64,000 bases of DNA from Labia minor (GCA_963082975.1 OY720350.1:46826734-46890733), one strand, 5' to 3'. Counted from the stretch's first letter, positions 33,590-46,423 are shown. Notes: generated by a model from the letters alone, not told the origin. Numbers and translations are program-made.

Positions 33590-36500
33590 ATTATTATTAT
33601 TATTATTATTATATAGTATAATATATATAAAATATATATTATTATAATGTCAAATATAGTAATTATTATATATAAATTCAAAATAAATTATTTAAATTTT
33701 CCACTAGAAGTAAAAGTTTTCATATGAATAAATTTATTTAAAAAAAAAAATAAAAAAATAATAAAAGAAATAGCATGAGAGAGTAATATTTTATCTTGGA
33801 GTAAGATGCTGCAAAACGACATGGTAAATAAGCGTTGCACTTTCCTTTTACAAACCACTGCAGTTAATTCAGAAGACAGAGAAGAGAAACAAAAATAATC
33901 ACATGTAAATAAAACAACTACAACGATCAGTTATAAAGTCAGATACTTTATCCAATTAGATAGTTTATCTGTAACTGAGAATAGTCGAAAATACACAAAC
34001 AGAATAATGAAATAAATATGTTTATTTATTTAGTTGAAGAGATATAATCTCGGGAATTTAAATTAAATATAAATATATTCTTTTTCAATCAAATTATCTT
34101 TAACAATTTCCTAACAAAACAAATAACGAGAATTTCTATATTGATTTCATACTTATGAGGGTATTGAAATTTTATACTTAATCTCCTCTCATTACAGGAT
34201 TCTCATTGAAAGTAATTTAATCCACTTTCAATTATTTTCAAAATTTTATATATATATATATATATACATATTTTCAAAATCAACAAATTGCAACAATTGA
34301 ATTCTAAATTATTAACAGAAAAATTTGAAATTTTATCTATTCAAAGAATTGATTTTATAATCCCCATTTAAATCAATTATTATCATTAAAACATGAATTT
34401 ATTTTATTCATAATAAATGTGTTTATTATTTTTCATATTTAGAAAAATATATCTGAGTGACGGAGTACAAATTAAACAAATTAAAATTAAATTTTGATTA
34501 ATGAAATTATCATTTAAATGCTTTGGCTGCATCCAAATCGAGCTTGATCCCTTTGAAAATTGTTAAACCAATAATCAAATAATCTACATTTATCGAAATT
34601 TTATATATATTTTAGAATTTTATTTGTTTTTTTAAATATAAAACTTAAAAATACTTAAAAAGTTTTAAATTTAAATACAGCAAAAAAAAAAATTAATTCC
34701 ATCAAATTATTATAATATAAATATTTTAGAACATTATTTAACTCAATTATAATTATTGAATTCTATTGATTTCTAAGGGATAAGTATTAATTATATTTAT
34801 ATTAATTTTAATAATAATATTTTCTTTTTTTATATTCTTTCCCATTTAATCTTTAAGATTAAAATTTAAATTTTTTTTAAACAAAGAATATAAAAAAGAA
34901 AATTAATTTTATATTTTTTAAAGAACCCAGCGTCCTTATAATTTCCACCTATATTTTTTTACTTATATATATGGATATATTAAAATAAATTCATAATTTA
35001 TGTAAATCTCTCTTTTTATTTAAATTCTAATTTGGGCATTTATTTGAATATTTTTTTATAAGTTGCCCCCATTATAAATTCACAAACGTTTCAATTCGTA
35101 TCTCTATAAAAATCTTATCTTTTTTTAATGTTAATTTATAAGGCTCTTTCTTTGTAAATTACCCTTAATGTATTTTTAAATTTTATACAATTCCAATAGG
35201 AAAAGGAGAGAATGAGATAGGATTGGCTCGAAAGGTGGAAGAATAAAGATTTTTATTGTTTAAGGATAGATAATTTGGTCTATCTCCAAAAAAATGTGAT
35301 ATTTATACTCTAAAAATGGATATGGAAGATAAATTTAACTACAAGGATACATTTTTAATTAATTAATTTAAATTAATTCTATCTATCCGAAATGCATAGC
35401 CAGGCTTGGGCAACCAATCTGTCAAGTATATACATATTTTATGAGAGGGTCTCTATACAGCCAAGAAGTTTTGTCACAACTGGCGACTCAATATTTTGCC
35501 TGTCGCAGTTATGTGTGCGAAGGTTTTAGCTTCCTAATATTAAAAAATGAGCTTAAATGAATAGTATTAATCACATTATAGTCAGACTATCCTATGAAGT
35601 ATTACGTTTTTAAATTACATTTTATTTTTTAATAAGTCATTTGAATATTCATTTAATAAATGAATTCAAATGTTAATTCATGACATAATTTTAATGAATT
35701 TAAAAATTGATAGATTTTGTTTTATTCATAATTTTTTTAATTATAATAAATTTGTTAAATTATATAAATAAATAAAATACATATAATATAGGTATGTAAT
35801 AATATGTGCCGATTTTTCGTCGTTTTCATCGACTTGGTAAACGAAGTTTTAAAAAATATCAAAATATTTGAATCATTAAATAGACTTGCTCGTTTAGTGT
35901 TAATTTTTGTTAAATCTAAACCGTTCTAAAAGTCGATGGTACTTTCAGAATCTTTGTTTTAAGCGATATTTATTTACTGGCTAATCTATTATTGATAATT
36001 ATTTATTATTTAATTAATTTGTTGATTCTTAAAAAGAAAGTAAGATCCATTTTTTAGCATAAAAACATTTCTTATTATTAATTTTAAAATTGAATATAAT
36101 TTTTTATTATGAAAAATTTAATAGTTTTATTTTTTTACTATGTACAAATAATTAAATTTTTCATAATAAAAAATAGAGAAAAAAGGGAATTCAATTAGAA
36201 TATTAACTGATAATGTAATGAACCTTATAAATAAAATTTGTATTTTATTTTATTTTTAATATTATACGATGAAAATTAGTGCTCAGAATGGACAAAAAAA
36301 GGGGGCAATTGTATGAAGGTAGATATGACAAAATAAATTATTATATTATATTTATAAAAGGTAATATATTATTGAGATTTAAGAAAACTGCCGACGATAA
36401 GCCTTCACTAGTGTCAGATAATAATTCAGGAAAACCGTCCAAGTGACCCTCTTCTCTATGTCGTTAGCACATTGACCCTATAAAAGAACCATTTTCACCA

Positions 36501-36678
36501 AATCTTTAATTATAAGAAGACTGAAAGTAAGATCATATGCTGATTACATTATTGGAACATGCAACAATAATTATATAACCACAATTAACCAGTAATTTTT
36601 ATCACCAGTATCCAGTAAAAAAATATAATTTATTTTCTAAAAACCAGAACTTATATTCTGAATTATTATCCGAATAAA
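33590..36678. other. AT-rich region without supported genes
   Basis: Mostly low-complexity A/T DNA. Unique patches lie at 33780-33960, 34505-34570 and 35390-35570. The last starts with CCAGGCTTGGGCAACCAATC, reminiscent of a hAT terminus, but no partner end was found. No exon is supported. Confidence 0.4.
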
Positions 36679-36679
36679 T

Positions 36680-37310
36680 AAGTTGACCTGTGGCCAGGTC
36701 CGAACCGACCGACGGTTTGAAATAAATTAATTTCCAGCTACAGAAACAATTTCAAATAATTTTCATATATCTATTAATGTAATAAAAAACAGATATGGAT
36801 ACATAAATAATAAATATAAACATTTTTAATTTTATTTTATTTATAATATATATGCAAGACCAGGCTGTGACGTCATGAATGGCTGGATGACGTCATATAA
36901 TTTTAAATCAAGAAAAAACTAATAAATATGATTTTTCTCTAGGATAAAACCAATACAAAGTGCATGATTCGTGGCGATATATAAAAAAATCTCCTTTGGT
37001 GTGAAAATAACCCTTTCCTTCCTATCGTCGATCGCTAATACTACCACTTCCGGTTTCCGGAATTGCACCAAAAGTTGATCAATTCATCCCACTGATGCAT
37101 TAAGTAAATATACCAAATTTCATCAAAATCGGTTGAGCCGTTCAGGCTGTACACATCTATACGGACGGACGGACGGACAGACGGACAGACATCATGCTAA
37201 AAATACTTTTTTCTGTTTAGAAAATGCATGATTCGTGGAGATATGTAAAAATCTCCACATGTGAAATTTGGTGTGAAAACAATACCTCCCTTACTATCGT
37301 CGGTCGGTAA
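36680..37310 (-). repeat. RepA copy 3, full length, inverted
   Basis: Hairpin GACCTG-tggc-CAGGTC at about 36685, then CCGACCGACGG, twin TGACGTCA motifs (36868-36875, 36888-36895), GGACGGACGGACGG core, and the complementary CGTCGGTCGGTAA left end at 37310. Non-coding. Confidence 0.8.
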
Positions 37311-38206
37311 AAATTGATGATAAAATAATATCTAGTTTGGTAAAAATTGATTTATTTTTCTGATGTTTTGTTTAAAATAAATACTAGAATTTAAATAGAA
37401 GAAAAGTGTTGTCAATCTAAAATTAAAACCTAAAATTCTCTTACCATCTTTCAGGCACATTCGGTTGTAATATATGAATAGAAAATTGGGGAGGATTATA
37501 AACAAGAAATTTTTTTGAATAAAAAAAGTAAATTTGTTTTTTAGAGAGAAGAGAAAGAGTGAGAGAGAGAGTGGGAATGGAATGTTCTACTTTTCTAAAA
37601 AATAAAACAAATTTGATTTTATTATTTTCTTTCAATTTTAATAATTTACCTAAATTTTATTTAATTAGTAGAATATTAATCTATTTTTTGTAAACATTCA
37701 TTTCCCATCTCTTTAATAAGTTGAAATCTTAAAAAAAAAAAATGAAAAATTTTCAAAATAATTAACAACACTCTACCGTCTACTCCTTCCAACCGAGTCC
37801 ATTCAACTGGATTCAAGGCTGTAAAATGAAACACCAAATAATGACCGAGAATAAATGAAAATTGAAATTAAGTTAACATTATAAAGTGTATTATTAAATT
37901 TTCAATTATGAATTGTATGTAGATGAATATTAAGTGGAAGTACTCTAATGAAGATGGATAGCATTTATCCGCATGAATTCACCCTTTAATTCAACTTTCA
38001 ACTGTTTAACTGTTCGTACGATGAACACCATGAATTTCTCCAAAAGTATTAAACAAAGCGTAGTAAAATTTGAAACTTATCGTTGTTATAGATTGTCAAT
38101 TGATAACTTGTTGATAACTTTTAAATAAAAATTAAATTAAAGCTTTTCAAACAAAAACAAAATGTTATCTTTATTATTTATCATTGATAGACTTACCTAT
38201 TTAATT
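37311..38206. other. Unassigned AT-rich region
   Basis: No repeat or ORF of substance. A GA-rich tract lies at about 37547-37572, and a unique, less biased patch at 37775-38060. Confidence 0.4.
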
Positions 38207-38214
38207 CAGATGGA

Positions 38215-38639
38215 CAGAGCCGTCCTAAGATTTTCGGCGCCCGTGGGCTTCTAAAATTTTGCGCCCCTTTTCAAGAGAAATTTTCTAATAAATTCACGTA
38301 AAATAAAGACACTTTTCAATAAAATTTGAAACAGTGTCATTTGTGTTGAAAATGTTATATGTCAACATTTTCAAACTGCACAATTATCGCTGCTGTTAGG
38401 ATTCTTATTAAAATTATTTATTCAATGCTTATACGGGTATAATGAATAAGAAAAATAGATATGTATTTTGAATATGCATGATTAAAATTTTTGAAGTGAT
38501 TTCACTCCAGGTTGGAGGTTAATATAAAACTACTATTTAACAATAAGAAAAAGTATATAAACCAATAAAAAATGCCGCCCCCAGAAGGATTGCGCCCTAG
38601 GGCTATAGCCCAATTAGCCCTGTGGTTAGGGCGGCCCTG
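38215..38639. mobile_element. hAT-like MITE, 425 bp, with perfect 8-bp TSD
   Basis: The terminal repeats CAGAGCCGTCCTAAG and, inverted, CAGGGCCGCCCTAAC share 12 of 15 bases and resemble hAT termini. They are flanked by identical CAGATGGA duplications (38207-38214 and 38640-38647). Subterminal GGCGCCCGTGGGC and GGGCTATAGCCC are GC-rich. No transposase ORF; it would need a hAT enzyme supplied elsewhere. Confidence 0.8.
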
Positions 38640-38647
38640 CAGATGGA

Positions 38648-39289
38648 TTATTATTATTAATTAATTATAAAATATTTATTTTTATTATGTGTAAATTATT
38701 GGATAAACTGCCAGGATAATATCACTATTTAGTTTTTTTTATAACATCCTGGGTGGTAATGTGATAACTCAATATGTTTTTACTGTATTCCTTTTGATTT
38801 GACATATTCAATTAAATATAAACTAGGTCTTTTATTTTCTGGGGTCTATGTTTAGAAATAGTTGTAAATATTTTGAATGACTAAATAAAATTCGGCCTGG
38901 ACGTTGTATTTACCTGCCTTATATGCACTATAAGTCTTCTTCAAAATCGCTTAGTTAAAGAATAGGATAGCTTTTGTTTGTTTTAACGTCTTTCTATCTC
39001 TCTCATAGTCGCACTTTTATTATACATATACAGTGCTGGGTTAAATATGGGCCATTAACCAGAAGAAATTTCGGGGGCCCTATCACATAATAATTTTAAG
39101 AATATAATTTTAATAAACAAATAATATAATTTAATTGAATAAAAAAAGTAACAAATTATGAACAAATTAATAGAAAATATAGATAAATAATAAAACCAAA
39201 AATAAAAAAAAGATATAATTAAGTATTTTACTATCTCAATTTTTTTTCGAGAATTCTTTTAAATCTATTATATATAGTAGCTTGTTTAC
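38648..39289. other. Unassigned region
   Basis: AT-rich, with a CAGTGCTGGGTTAAATATGG string near 39031 that could be one end of a hAT-like element; no partner end or duplication found. Confidence 0.35.
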
Positions 39290-39905
39290 CGATCCGCCTC
39301 TTGGTCATTAAAAAAATATTCCTTATTATCGGATTTGACTGGTAATAATAATACCTGATTCACCGAACACTTTAAAAAAATTATTCCTTATGAATTATGA
39401 ATATTTAAGATTAAGATTATTATTAAAAATAAATAAATGACAAAATATATTAAACAATTTCAAATAATTTAAAAGAACATAAACTAAAAAAATTAATCAT
39501 AAAACATACAGCCCTTAAATGCCCATATTAATGCATTGAACGACAGACAAAGTATGGCCTGTGGATATATCATAATATATATTTCGTAATTTGATTACAA
39601 AAAATATTATTAAAATAAATATTTTTAATTTTATTTTATTTATAATATTTTGTATTTAAGGAAGGGCTGTCCGGAGTTGCCCGACGCCATTTTTTTTATT
39701 ATTAAAATTCTTATTTTAAATTAAAAGAAAAACTAACAAAGATGATTTTTCCCGAGGCTGAAACCAATACAGATCGATTTTTCTTTATAAAAATTATCTA
39801 TGGGGTGAATTTCAAAAAAATCCTTAAAGCGGTTTAATATCTAAAAAATACAAATATATATATATATGTATATATACAATTTTTGCTAGTATAATAAGAT
39901 AAGAT
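39290..39905 (-). repeat. RepD copy g, degenerate
   Basis: Retains ATCGGATTTGACTGGTAATA, the GATTCACCGAA terminus, TTTTAATTTTATTTTATTTA, CCTTAAAGCGGTTT and the terminal TTTGCTAGTATAATAAGATA. The GC hairpin is largely lost. AT microsatellite precedes the 5' end, as in other copies. Confidence 0.5.
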
Positions 39906-40745
39906 CTTAAATATATATATTATACAATTTAATTAATGTTTAAGGTTGCGAAAAAGCGTTGGCCCCATAGGAATAGATGCACTTTATATATATTTATTTA
40001 TTAGCAGAAATAGTGTATTTTGATTTATTTATAAAATTATATTCTTCAAATATATATATATAATTTTAATATTCATTATATGTGTTTATTCTTAAATAGA
40101 ATATACAATTTTTATTTATAAATGATTGAACAAAATGGTTGAGGTAAATCCAAGAGATTAAAGTGAATGCATTTATTTTTCCAATTATTAGTGCCACGTC
40201 AAATGGCTTAGAGGGAGGGAGGAAAAGAAGTGTAATCGAATCTCTAAAGGAATAAACCTCTTCCGAGGATCCGGAGCATATTATACGATAAAAACATCAA
40301 TAGAGAGGAGGGTTGCATCTATAATTCAATAACCTTGAGATCTTGTGGTTACAAGCGGATCTGAACTGTAATAAATAGCCACAAAGGGAAGGTGGAGTGG
40401 CTCTAATAAATGCAAACCAGATGCAGAAATGAACGTGTCCTCGGGTTCAAGATTAATCGAGATCAACTCGATTGGACCAATTCAAAGGGAAGATTTCTCC
40501 ATAGAAAAATATCCTATTCACAATTTCAGACCTTTGTCATCTTATGGATTAAGAAAAATGAAAGAAAGAGATTATAGAATGAAATTTTATATTTTTATAT
40601 TTTTATTAAAAAATTATTATTTAAATTAAGAAATAAAAAAACATTGAAAAATTGATAATCAGTATCACACAGCAATTAACATCTTGTTTAGTATGAGAAT
40701 AAATCAAAATATAATTTATGCAAGTTTTTAATATTAATTTTAATT
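39906..40745. other. Unassigned region with a unique block
   Basis: 40130-40560 is unique and less AT-biased. One + frame gives 66 codons (MNVSSGSRLIEINSIGPIQ), ending in low complexity; no splice sites or family recognised. It could be conserved non-coding DNA. Confidence 0.3.
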
Positions 40746-40748
40746 TTT

Positions 40749-40928
40749 AATAAATTTAAGTAAAAAGAAATCTTTTTAAAAAACACACTTTACTTAAAAT
40801 TGCACTAAAAAGTAAAAAATAAAATCACTGTAAAGTGTGTGCGCCCAATAGTGGTTATTTTTTACTTTTTAGTGCAATTTTAAGTAAAGTGTGTTTTTTA
40901 AAAAGATTTCTTTTTACTTAAATTTATT
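40749..40928. repeat. Long near-perfect inverted repeat (foldback)
   Basis: Arms 40749-40829 and 40850-40928 are reverse complements. The outer 74 bases are identical; only a 2-base insertion and one substitution lie near the loop. The loop is 20 bases and includes GTGCGCCC. A partial third iteration, ACTTTTTAGTAGAACTGC, follows at about 40932-40949. The identity implies recent origin or gene conversion. A transcript would form a long hairpin RNA. Confidence 0.9.
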
Positions 40929-40989
40929 TTATACTTTTTAGTAGAACTGCTATCGCCACCTATGATTGAAATAGTGAACTATTCCATAT

Positions 40990-41915
40990 TCCGCATATGA
41001 AAGTTTAGTTAATTAATTACCACTAATAGATAAATAATTCAGTGGATTTTTCAATTGATTCGTGTATTATTAGCAGGAGCAAGCGCGTATGCAAAATTTT
41101 AAGTTGATTGAATGACGGGAAGTTGTTGAAATATCGATTATAAAATTCCGCGGACAAACCGCGTACAAACAAACGGACAACCGGACAGTGTGAGTTAAGT
41201 AAAGTGTATTAAAAATATGAATTATATAAAAATGTTATAAAATTAGTAATTTAAATATTATTTTATTTATTTTTTTAGATAATTCAAAGAAAAATGTAGG
41301 GGGTAAGGTAAGAGGTGATACTCAAAGGAGGTAATTTAGATTATGAATATTTGAATGATTATGATTGTTGCGACAAGTACTTTTTTGTTCAGTAATTTTA
41401 TTTAAATGCCTTCATTACCTTAGATATAGTTTACTATAGATATAATAAAATAAAATATGTTTGAAATTATTTATTTTTTTCAATAAGTACAAATATTTGT
41501 AAGAATTTTCAGTAAACAATATTTAATAATAAAATGATTATTCACACTTTTGTTAATAGTAAAATTTTTAATTTTTAGTTTATAATCTCCTTTAGCAAAA
41601 TTCATTTTAGAATGGGAAAATGTAAATTGTTAACTAATGATGAAACTGGTAAAGTTGTAGTAAACGTAACACCGGTCCAGATAACGTCCATATTCAAAAA
41701 AGAAAAATGTATTATCAGTCGGATGATGAACTCATCTCCTTTGTTCAAGTTGGAGGCATTATCCCATAGTTTGTCCGAGCTCTCTACTCTTCACCCTGAA
41801 TATGCCGTTTCATATTATCATCGATTTGTTTAATGCCTCAGCTGGGTGATTATTTGTGAGAAATAGCTAACGATAAAGCCCCATTCTCTCAGTCAATCTC
41901 ACTATTCCAAATTAT
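40990..41915. other. Unassigned region
   Basis: 41060-41215 looks like a repeat core (GCGGACAAACCGCG, ACGGACAACCGGACAG). A 73-codon + ORF at 41612-41833 begins MGKCKLLTNDETGKVVVNV and has better composition than its surroundings, but it lacks a recognised family or splice context. Could be a small gene, exon or pseudogene. Confidence 0.25.
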
Positions 41916-41918
41916 ATA

Positions 41919-42491
41919 GGGTAGTCGAAAAAGTCTTTTCGTATTTCTAATCATGTGGTACCCACACATCAAGCTTCTTTTTGTAGCCAGCCTTTTTTAA
42001 ATGGTTCAAAACCGTTTGATGATGTATGTTTAGTTGCTTGGCAATGTCATGGCTGCTTATCTGACGGTCCTTGTTAATCTTTTCCATAATTTCATCGACT
42101 TTTTCAACGATAGGTCGACCAGAACGAGGTGCATCTTTCACATTGAAATTTCCAGAACGAAAGCGAGCGAACCATTGTTGTGCTACACAAACTGATATAG
42201 CATCGTCTCCGTGAACTTCACAAATTTCATTGGCGGCTTGCGTGGCATTCTTCCCTTTTTTATACAAAAATTTCCAAATATAGCGAATTTCTTCTTTATT
42301 TTCACTCATTTTTGAAAAGCTATAACTTTTGTTCAGCTTCACTAAATTTAATTTTCTTTAAGGTTAAATGAAGCTTGAAATTTCACCTTTCCAACAGTAT
42401 ATGGTATGACACAATGTGATTGGTAGCACTGAAGATATACGATTCCAACGACATCTATGGACAAAATACGAAAAGACTTTTTCGACCACCC
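41919..42491 (-). mobile_element. Mariner internal-deletion derivative, 573 bp
   Basis: Terminal repeats of 28 bases (GGGTAGTCGAAAAAGTCTTT at 41919 and its complement ending 42491) agree at 27 positions. TA precedes the left end; the right flank is AT, so the TA duplication is not intact. The element keeps the transposase N-terminal half, but the catalytic half is gone, the right border of the deletion lying just before the terminal repeat. Non-autonomous by itself. Confidence 0.85.
41947..42342 (-). CDS. Intact mariner DNA-binding domain ORF without catalytic domain
   Basis: A 131-codon ORF; a second Met at 42309 (MSENKEEIRYIWKFLY) is the usual mariner start, giving 120 residues. It has the paired-like double helix-turn-helix: KGKNATQAANEICEV...CVAQQWFARFRSGNF, the linker DAPRSGRPIVEKVDEI and DIAKQLNIHHQTVLNHLKKA, then the WVPH motif where family members continue to the DDD domain. 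Here HD and a stop follow, straight into the terminal repeat. No stop or frameshift breaks the remaining domain. It could bind the terminal repeats and act as a competitor of full transposase; expression is unknown. Confidence 0.7.
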   Translation of the reverse strand: MKLNKSYSFSKMSENKEEIRYIWKFLYKKGKNATQAANEICEVHGDDAISVCVAQQWFARFRSGNFNVKDAPRSGRPIVEKVDEIMEKINKDRQISSHDIAKQLNIHHQTVLNHLKKAGYKKKLDVWVPHD

Positions 42492-42812
42492 ATTATTTAA
42501 TTATAAGTATTTAAGATAGAATCGAGTTCATTCTCTATGATATGTATTAGACCATTTTTCTTATTACCTACATACGCATATCTATATAAATAACTTACAG
42601 GACTTAAAGGTAAATAGAGGAATTAAATATACGACTAATTTTGTAAGTATTTAATTATTACTAAATATATTAGATAAGATATATTTAAAAAAAAAATAAG
42701 TTATAATTTCTATTAAATATTTTAATTGAAATATATAATTAAATATTTAGACATCATACCCTTATCTATCTATCTAATCTTATTAAACGAGCATAAATGT
42801 ATATAACATCTA

Positions 42813-42905
42813 CGAGGGCAGGTCAATAAGTCCGTGGGTTTTTGAATGAAACACAGGTTTTTGGATAAAAAATTATTTTATTTTTCAACGTAGTCTCTTT
42901 TCAGC
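42813..42905 (-). mobile_element. RepM mariner solo end fragment
   Basis: CGAGGGCAGGTCAATAAGTC (after TA) to TTCAACGTAGTCTC repeats the left 90 bases of the RepM element at 42971, then decays. No partner terminal repeat before 42970. Confidence 0.6.
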
Positions 42906-42970
42906 TTCAAAGTTTTTCTAAATTATTTAACATAAAGAAATGCCAAATTCTTTATTATTCCCATGTAATA

Positions 42971-43361
42971 CGAGGGCAGGTCAATAAGTCTGTGACTTTT
43001 TGAATGAATAAAAAAAAATATCATAAATAGGATAAAAAAATTATTTTATTTTTCAACGTAGTCTCCTTTGAGCTCTATACAATTCATCAAACGTTTCTCC
43101 AATTTTTTTTGTCCCTTCCAAAAAATAAGATTTGTTAAGGACATCAAAATAGATTTGTTTGTGATATGATTTCATCGTTGGAGTCTCTTTCCGCCGAGCC
43201 ATTTCTTCAGGTTTGGAAACAAGAAATAGTCACTCGGGGCTAAACTCGAAGAATAGGGCGGACGAGGGAGCAATTTGTATCTCAAATGATATGAGCAATG
43301 TTGCCATTTCATTTAAGAGAAGGGAAATTCAAAAAGTCAAGAACTTATTGACCTGCCTTCA
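42971..43361 (-). mobile_element. RepM mariner deletion derivative, 391 bp
   Basis: TA flanks CGAGGGCAGGTCAATAAGTC, and the right end is CTTATTGACCTGCCTTCA before TA. On - it keeps only a transposase tail in broken frames (DYFLFPNLKKWLGGK, then ELKGDYVEK before a stop). Same family as 29180-29630. Confidence 0.7.
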
Positions 43362-43374
43362 TATATTTAGTTCA

Positions 43375-44187
43375 TGATTTGTAAAAATGTGCAGAGGATT
43401 TTTATGAAATTCTTGTTTTAATAGGTTTTTGTTATGAGAGGAATCGATCTGAATAGATCCCATTTACAGGAAAAATCATTTTAATTGATTTTTTTTCTTA
43501 ATTAAAGAAATTTATTTCGGAATATTCTTGAAGCAATATACAGAGTTTATAAATTATGTTTTTTAACTCGGTGGATCAGGTACTTTTATATTACAATTAA
43601 TTATAATTATGAAATTTTTGTATAGATTCATGTACTCTAAAATTTATTTTTTCTATTTTTCAATAACATCGTTAGAGAATGTTTATGAGTATATATATTT
43701 ATAAATTATTATAATATTAATTCGAAAACTCACTCAACGGTTCGATTTTGGCTGAACATCATAACCCATTGATGAATCTGCGAGTGACAGGAGCCCTTCA
43801 TATTTTATGTAGGCTACCTGGAACACATTCTTGGAAATTAAGTGTTTTAATATTTAAAAAATATATAATAAATATTATTGACCCTTTATAAGAGATTTGC
43901 TGCTTAAAATCAAATATTGAAATATATTTGGAGAATCAAATAATACTATGGGAACATAAAAAAATTGTATCTTGACTCTGAAACTGTTTAAATTGGATGT
44001 TTCACCGGCAGTATTACTTTGTTTTTTTATTTTATCAAAAATTTTGGAAAAAAAAAATTGACAATGTTAAATTTTTTTTTTTAAATGATTAATTTTGTTT
44101 AAGAGCTATAATATTTTTCTCATTTAATTTTATTTATAATATAAAAGATGAAGAAATCACCATATTTAAATCTAACAAAAATTTATA
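43375..44187. other. Unassigned region
   Basis: AT-rich, with a solo RepD-like terminus AACTCGGTGGATCAGGTACT near 43566 and a repeat-core-like block at 43730-43830 (AACTCACTCAACGGTTCG). No gene is supported. Confidence 0.35.
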
Positions 44188-44195
44188 TTATAATA

Positions 44196-44434
44196 CAGAG
44201 ATGTAAACCGGCCGGAGAAGAGTTTTTGAAAAATATTGTTTTATGAATAATAAAAGTGATAAAAAAAGGATTTTATTTTTCATTTTCTATTAAAACCGTA
44301 TTTATTTAGTATTAGTGTATTTGAAATTAACTGTTATAAAAAAAATTTAAAGCTAAAAATATCATGATTTTTTTTAATTCGTTTATTCATGTGATCCAAT
44401 CTGCCCCTCAGGGAAAAAAGTTTGGACACCAATG
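44196..44434. mobile_element. hAT-like MITE, 239 bp, with 8-bp TSD
   Basis: Flanked by identical TTATAATA (44188-44195 and 44435-44442). Ends CAGAGATGTAAACC and, inverted, CATTGGTGTCCAAAC are weakly similar, as in old hAT MITEs. The duplication is AT-only, so chance is less easily excluded than for 38215. Confidence 0.45.
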
Positions 44435-44442
44435 TTATAATA

Positions 44443-45700
44443 AATAAAATTCATAGCTATGTTGATTAAAATTATGATATATGAATACATTTTATTTATT
44501 TATTTATTTTTAATTTAAAAATAACAATTAACTACTATTTACCAGTAGAAGTTAATCAATTTTTATTATGATTATGTTTTACAAATTTTGTTCATTTATA
44601 CGCTTAATAGGATTTCCTATTAATTTAATCATTTAAAAATGTCACCATCAATAAAAAATTATCATATTTTTATAAATACTTAGTTTTTTAATCAAAAAGC
44701 AAAAAAATTAAATTAAAAATAAAATAGAAATAAAAATATGAATACAAATCATGGCTATTATTTTTCTAATCAACTCGAAATAGATAGTTATTTTGTATTC
44801 ATTATTCTGTAAAAAATGATAATTTTAATTATTTTCCTGGTTTATAAACCAGTTAATTTTTTTCATTAAATACTCGAAGGTGATAAACCTCTTTAGTAAA
44901 AATTAATTCAAAGATAAGAGTACATTAATAGTGATGGATGTTGTATTATTAAAATTACAAAATATAATTTTTTAAGAGAGCTACAGATATAAATCAATAT
45001 AATTTAAAAAAATAAATAAATCATATTTTATATAAGAAAAAAAAGAGCACAACATTATTTGAATAATATTGAATAGAACACATATAGAAAATTTTATTTA
45101 TTTATTCAATTTTATAATTATTTAATTTATTAATGAATTTTAATACAGCAGATGTCCTTTGATATGATTAGCTTATCAGAGTGCAAATTAGCGATTATCA
45201 TAACAATATCAAATATTATATTTGATTTTATTCTTCATTCTTCATTAGATAACAATAAAAAAAAACTAAATCGTTAGATATATTTGAAATGAATTAATAT
45301 ATATATATATAGGTGTATATATTTTATATAATAAATAAATTTAAATTTAAATTTACAAACTTAAACACTCTCAATACCTCCTCTCTCGTCAACAAAAATT
45401 CCCCTGTCGGTGTTCCTGCCCCGATTTATATATCCATCCCGCTATTATCGAGCAATTATTGTGGTGGAAGAAGGATCAGGAGACTTTCCCTTGGACGTCA
45501 CCAAAGGCCCTGTTTTAACCCGCGGAATTTCCGCTGGTGTGGGTTACTGGGAGTAGAGAAAAATTTTACAACCTAAGGTGTAGACTTGTAGACAATGGCC
45601 ATAAAACATTCATTTTTTTGTGTTCTTATTTAAAATATACTTGAATTTAATCAATAAATTAATTATATATTGTTATTGTATATGTTATATCTATCTATCT
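44443..45700. other. Unassigned region
   Basis: AT-rich, with one GC-richer patch (45395-45580); the + ORF over it contains VPAPIYISIPLLSSNYCGGRR but is not recognised and lacks clear splice sites. Confidence 0.3.
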
Positions 45701-45848
45701 ATCTACCTCTGGGCTCTGGTCTACGTTACTCGAAAGTTCTTGGCCTCAACAACCACATTTCTCCAAGTGTCCCTATCCGGAGCTATAATCATCTAACTCC
45801 TTCCCTGTCCCATCACTCTAACGTCCCTTCCTACATTGATAAGCTATA
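45700..45848 (-). pseudogene. LINE 3'-end fragment
   Basis: On the - strand it reads GDTWRNVV-type sequence (DRDTWRNVVVEAKNFRV) then a stop and (TAGA)n. This matches the tail of the LINE at 19030-19085, including the tetranucleotide tract (CTATCTATCTATC at about 45691-45703). It is cut by RepD at 45850. Confidence 0.6.
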
Positions 45849-46423
45849 GTACCGGGACCCCGAGCCTCGGCTCGGTACTTAAGTTAAAAAAAATGATTCA
45901 TTATTATTGGATTTGGCTGGTAATATTAATACCTGGGACACCGAGCTCTCGCTCTACCCTTTAAAAAATATTGATACACAATTCTTTAATTATTTATTAC
46001 AATTATTAAATGTTACACATTTGCATCAATCTGATTAAAATTAATGAACTTGTGCTCCTCAATAATACATAAATATATAATATATAGGTACATATATTTT
46101 TTTTCTATAGTGTTTTTTTGAAAAACTGTTTAGCGCCCCAAGTGGTTATAAAACAAACTAAAGACAAAAAAACGTGCTTTGCAGCTTTTCGGAATTAAAA
46201 AAGCAAAATTGGCAGTCGTGGGACTGGCCGACAGAAGTGAAAACTTCTGCGTAAGAAATTTTAAAACAGACGAAATTCGCGCTATTTCACGAGAAAGATG
46301 AATTTCATATGCATGTATATATATATAACTTATATATTATTTTAAACATATATTTTAAACAAATATGTAACTTATATTTATATATATATAAATACACAAC
46401 TTTGTTTAAAATATTGCAATACG

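Noticed and set aside
35400-35430. CCAGGCTTGGGCAACC as a hAT end
   Set aside because: No inverse partner or 8-bp duplication found nearby; a single short match is not enough.
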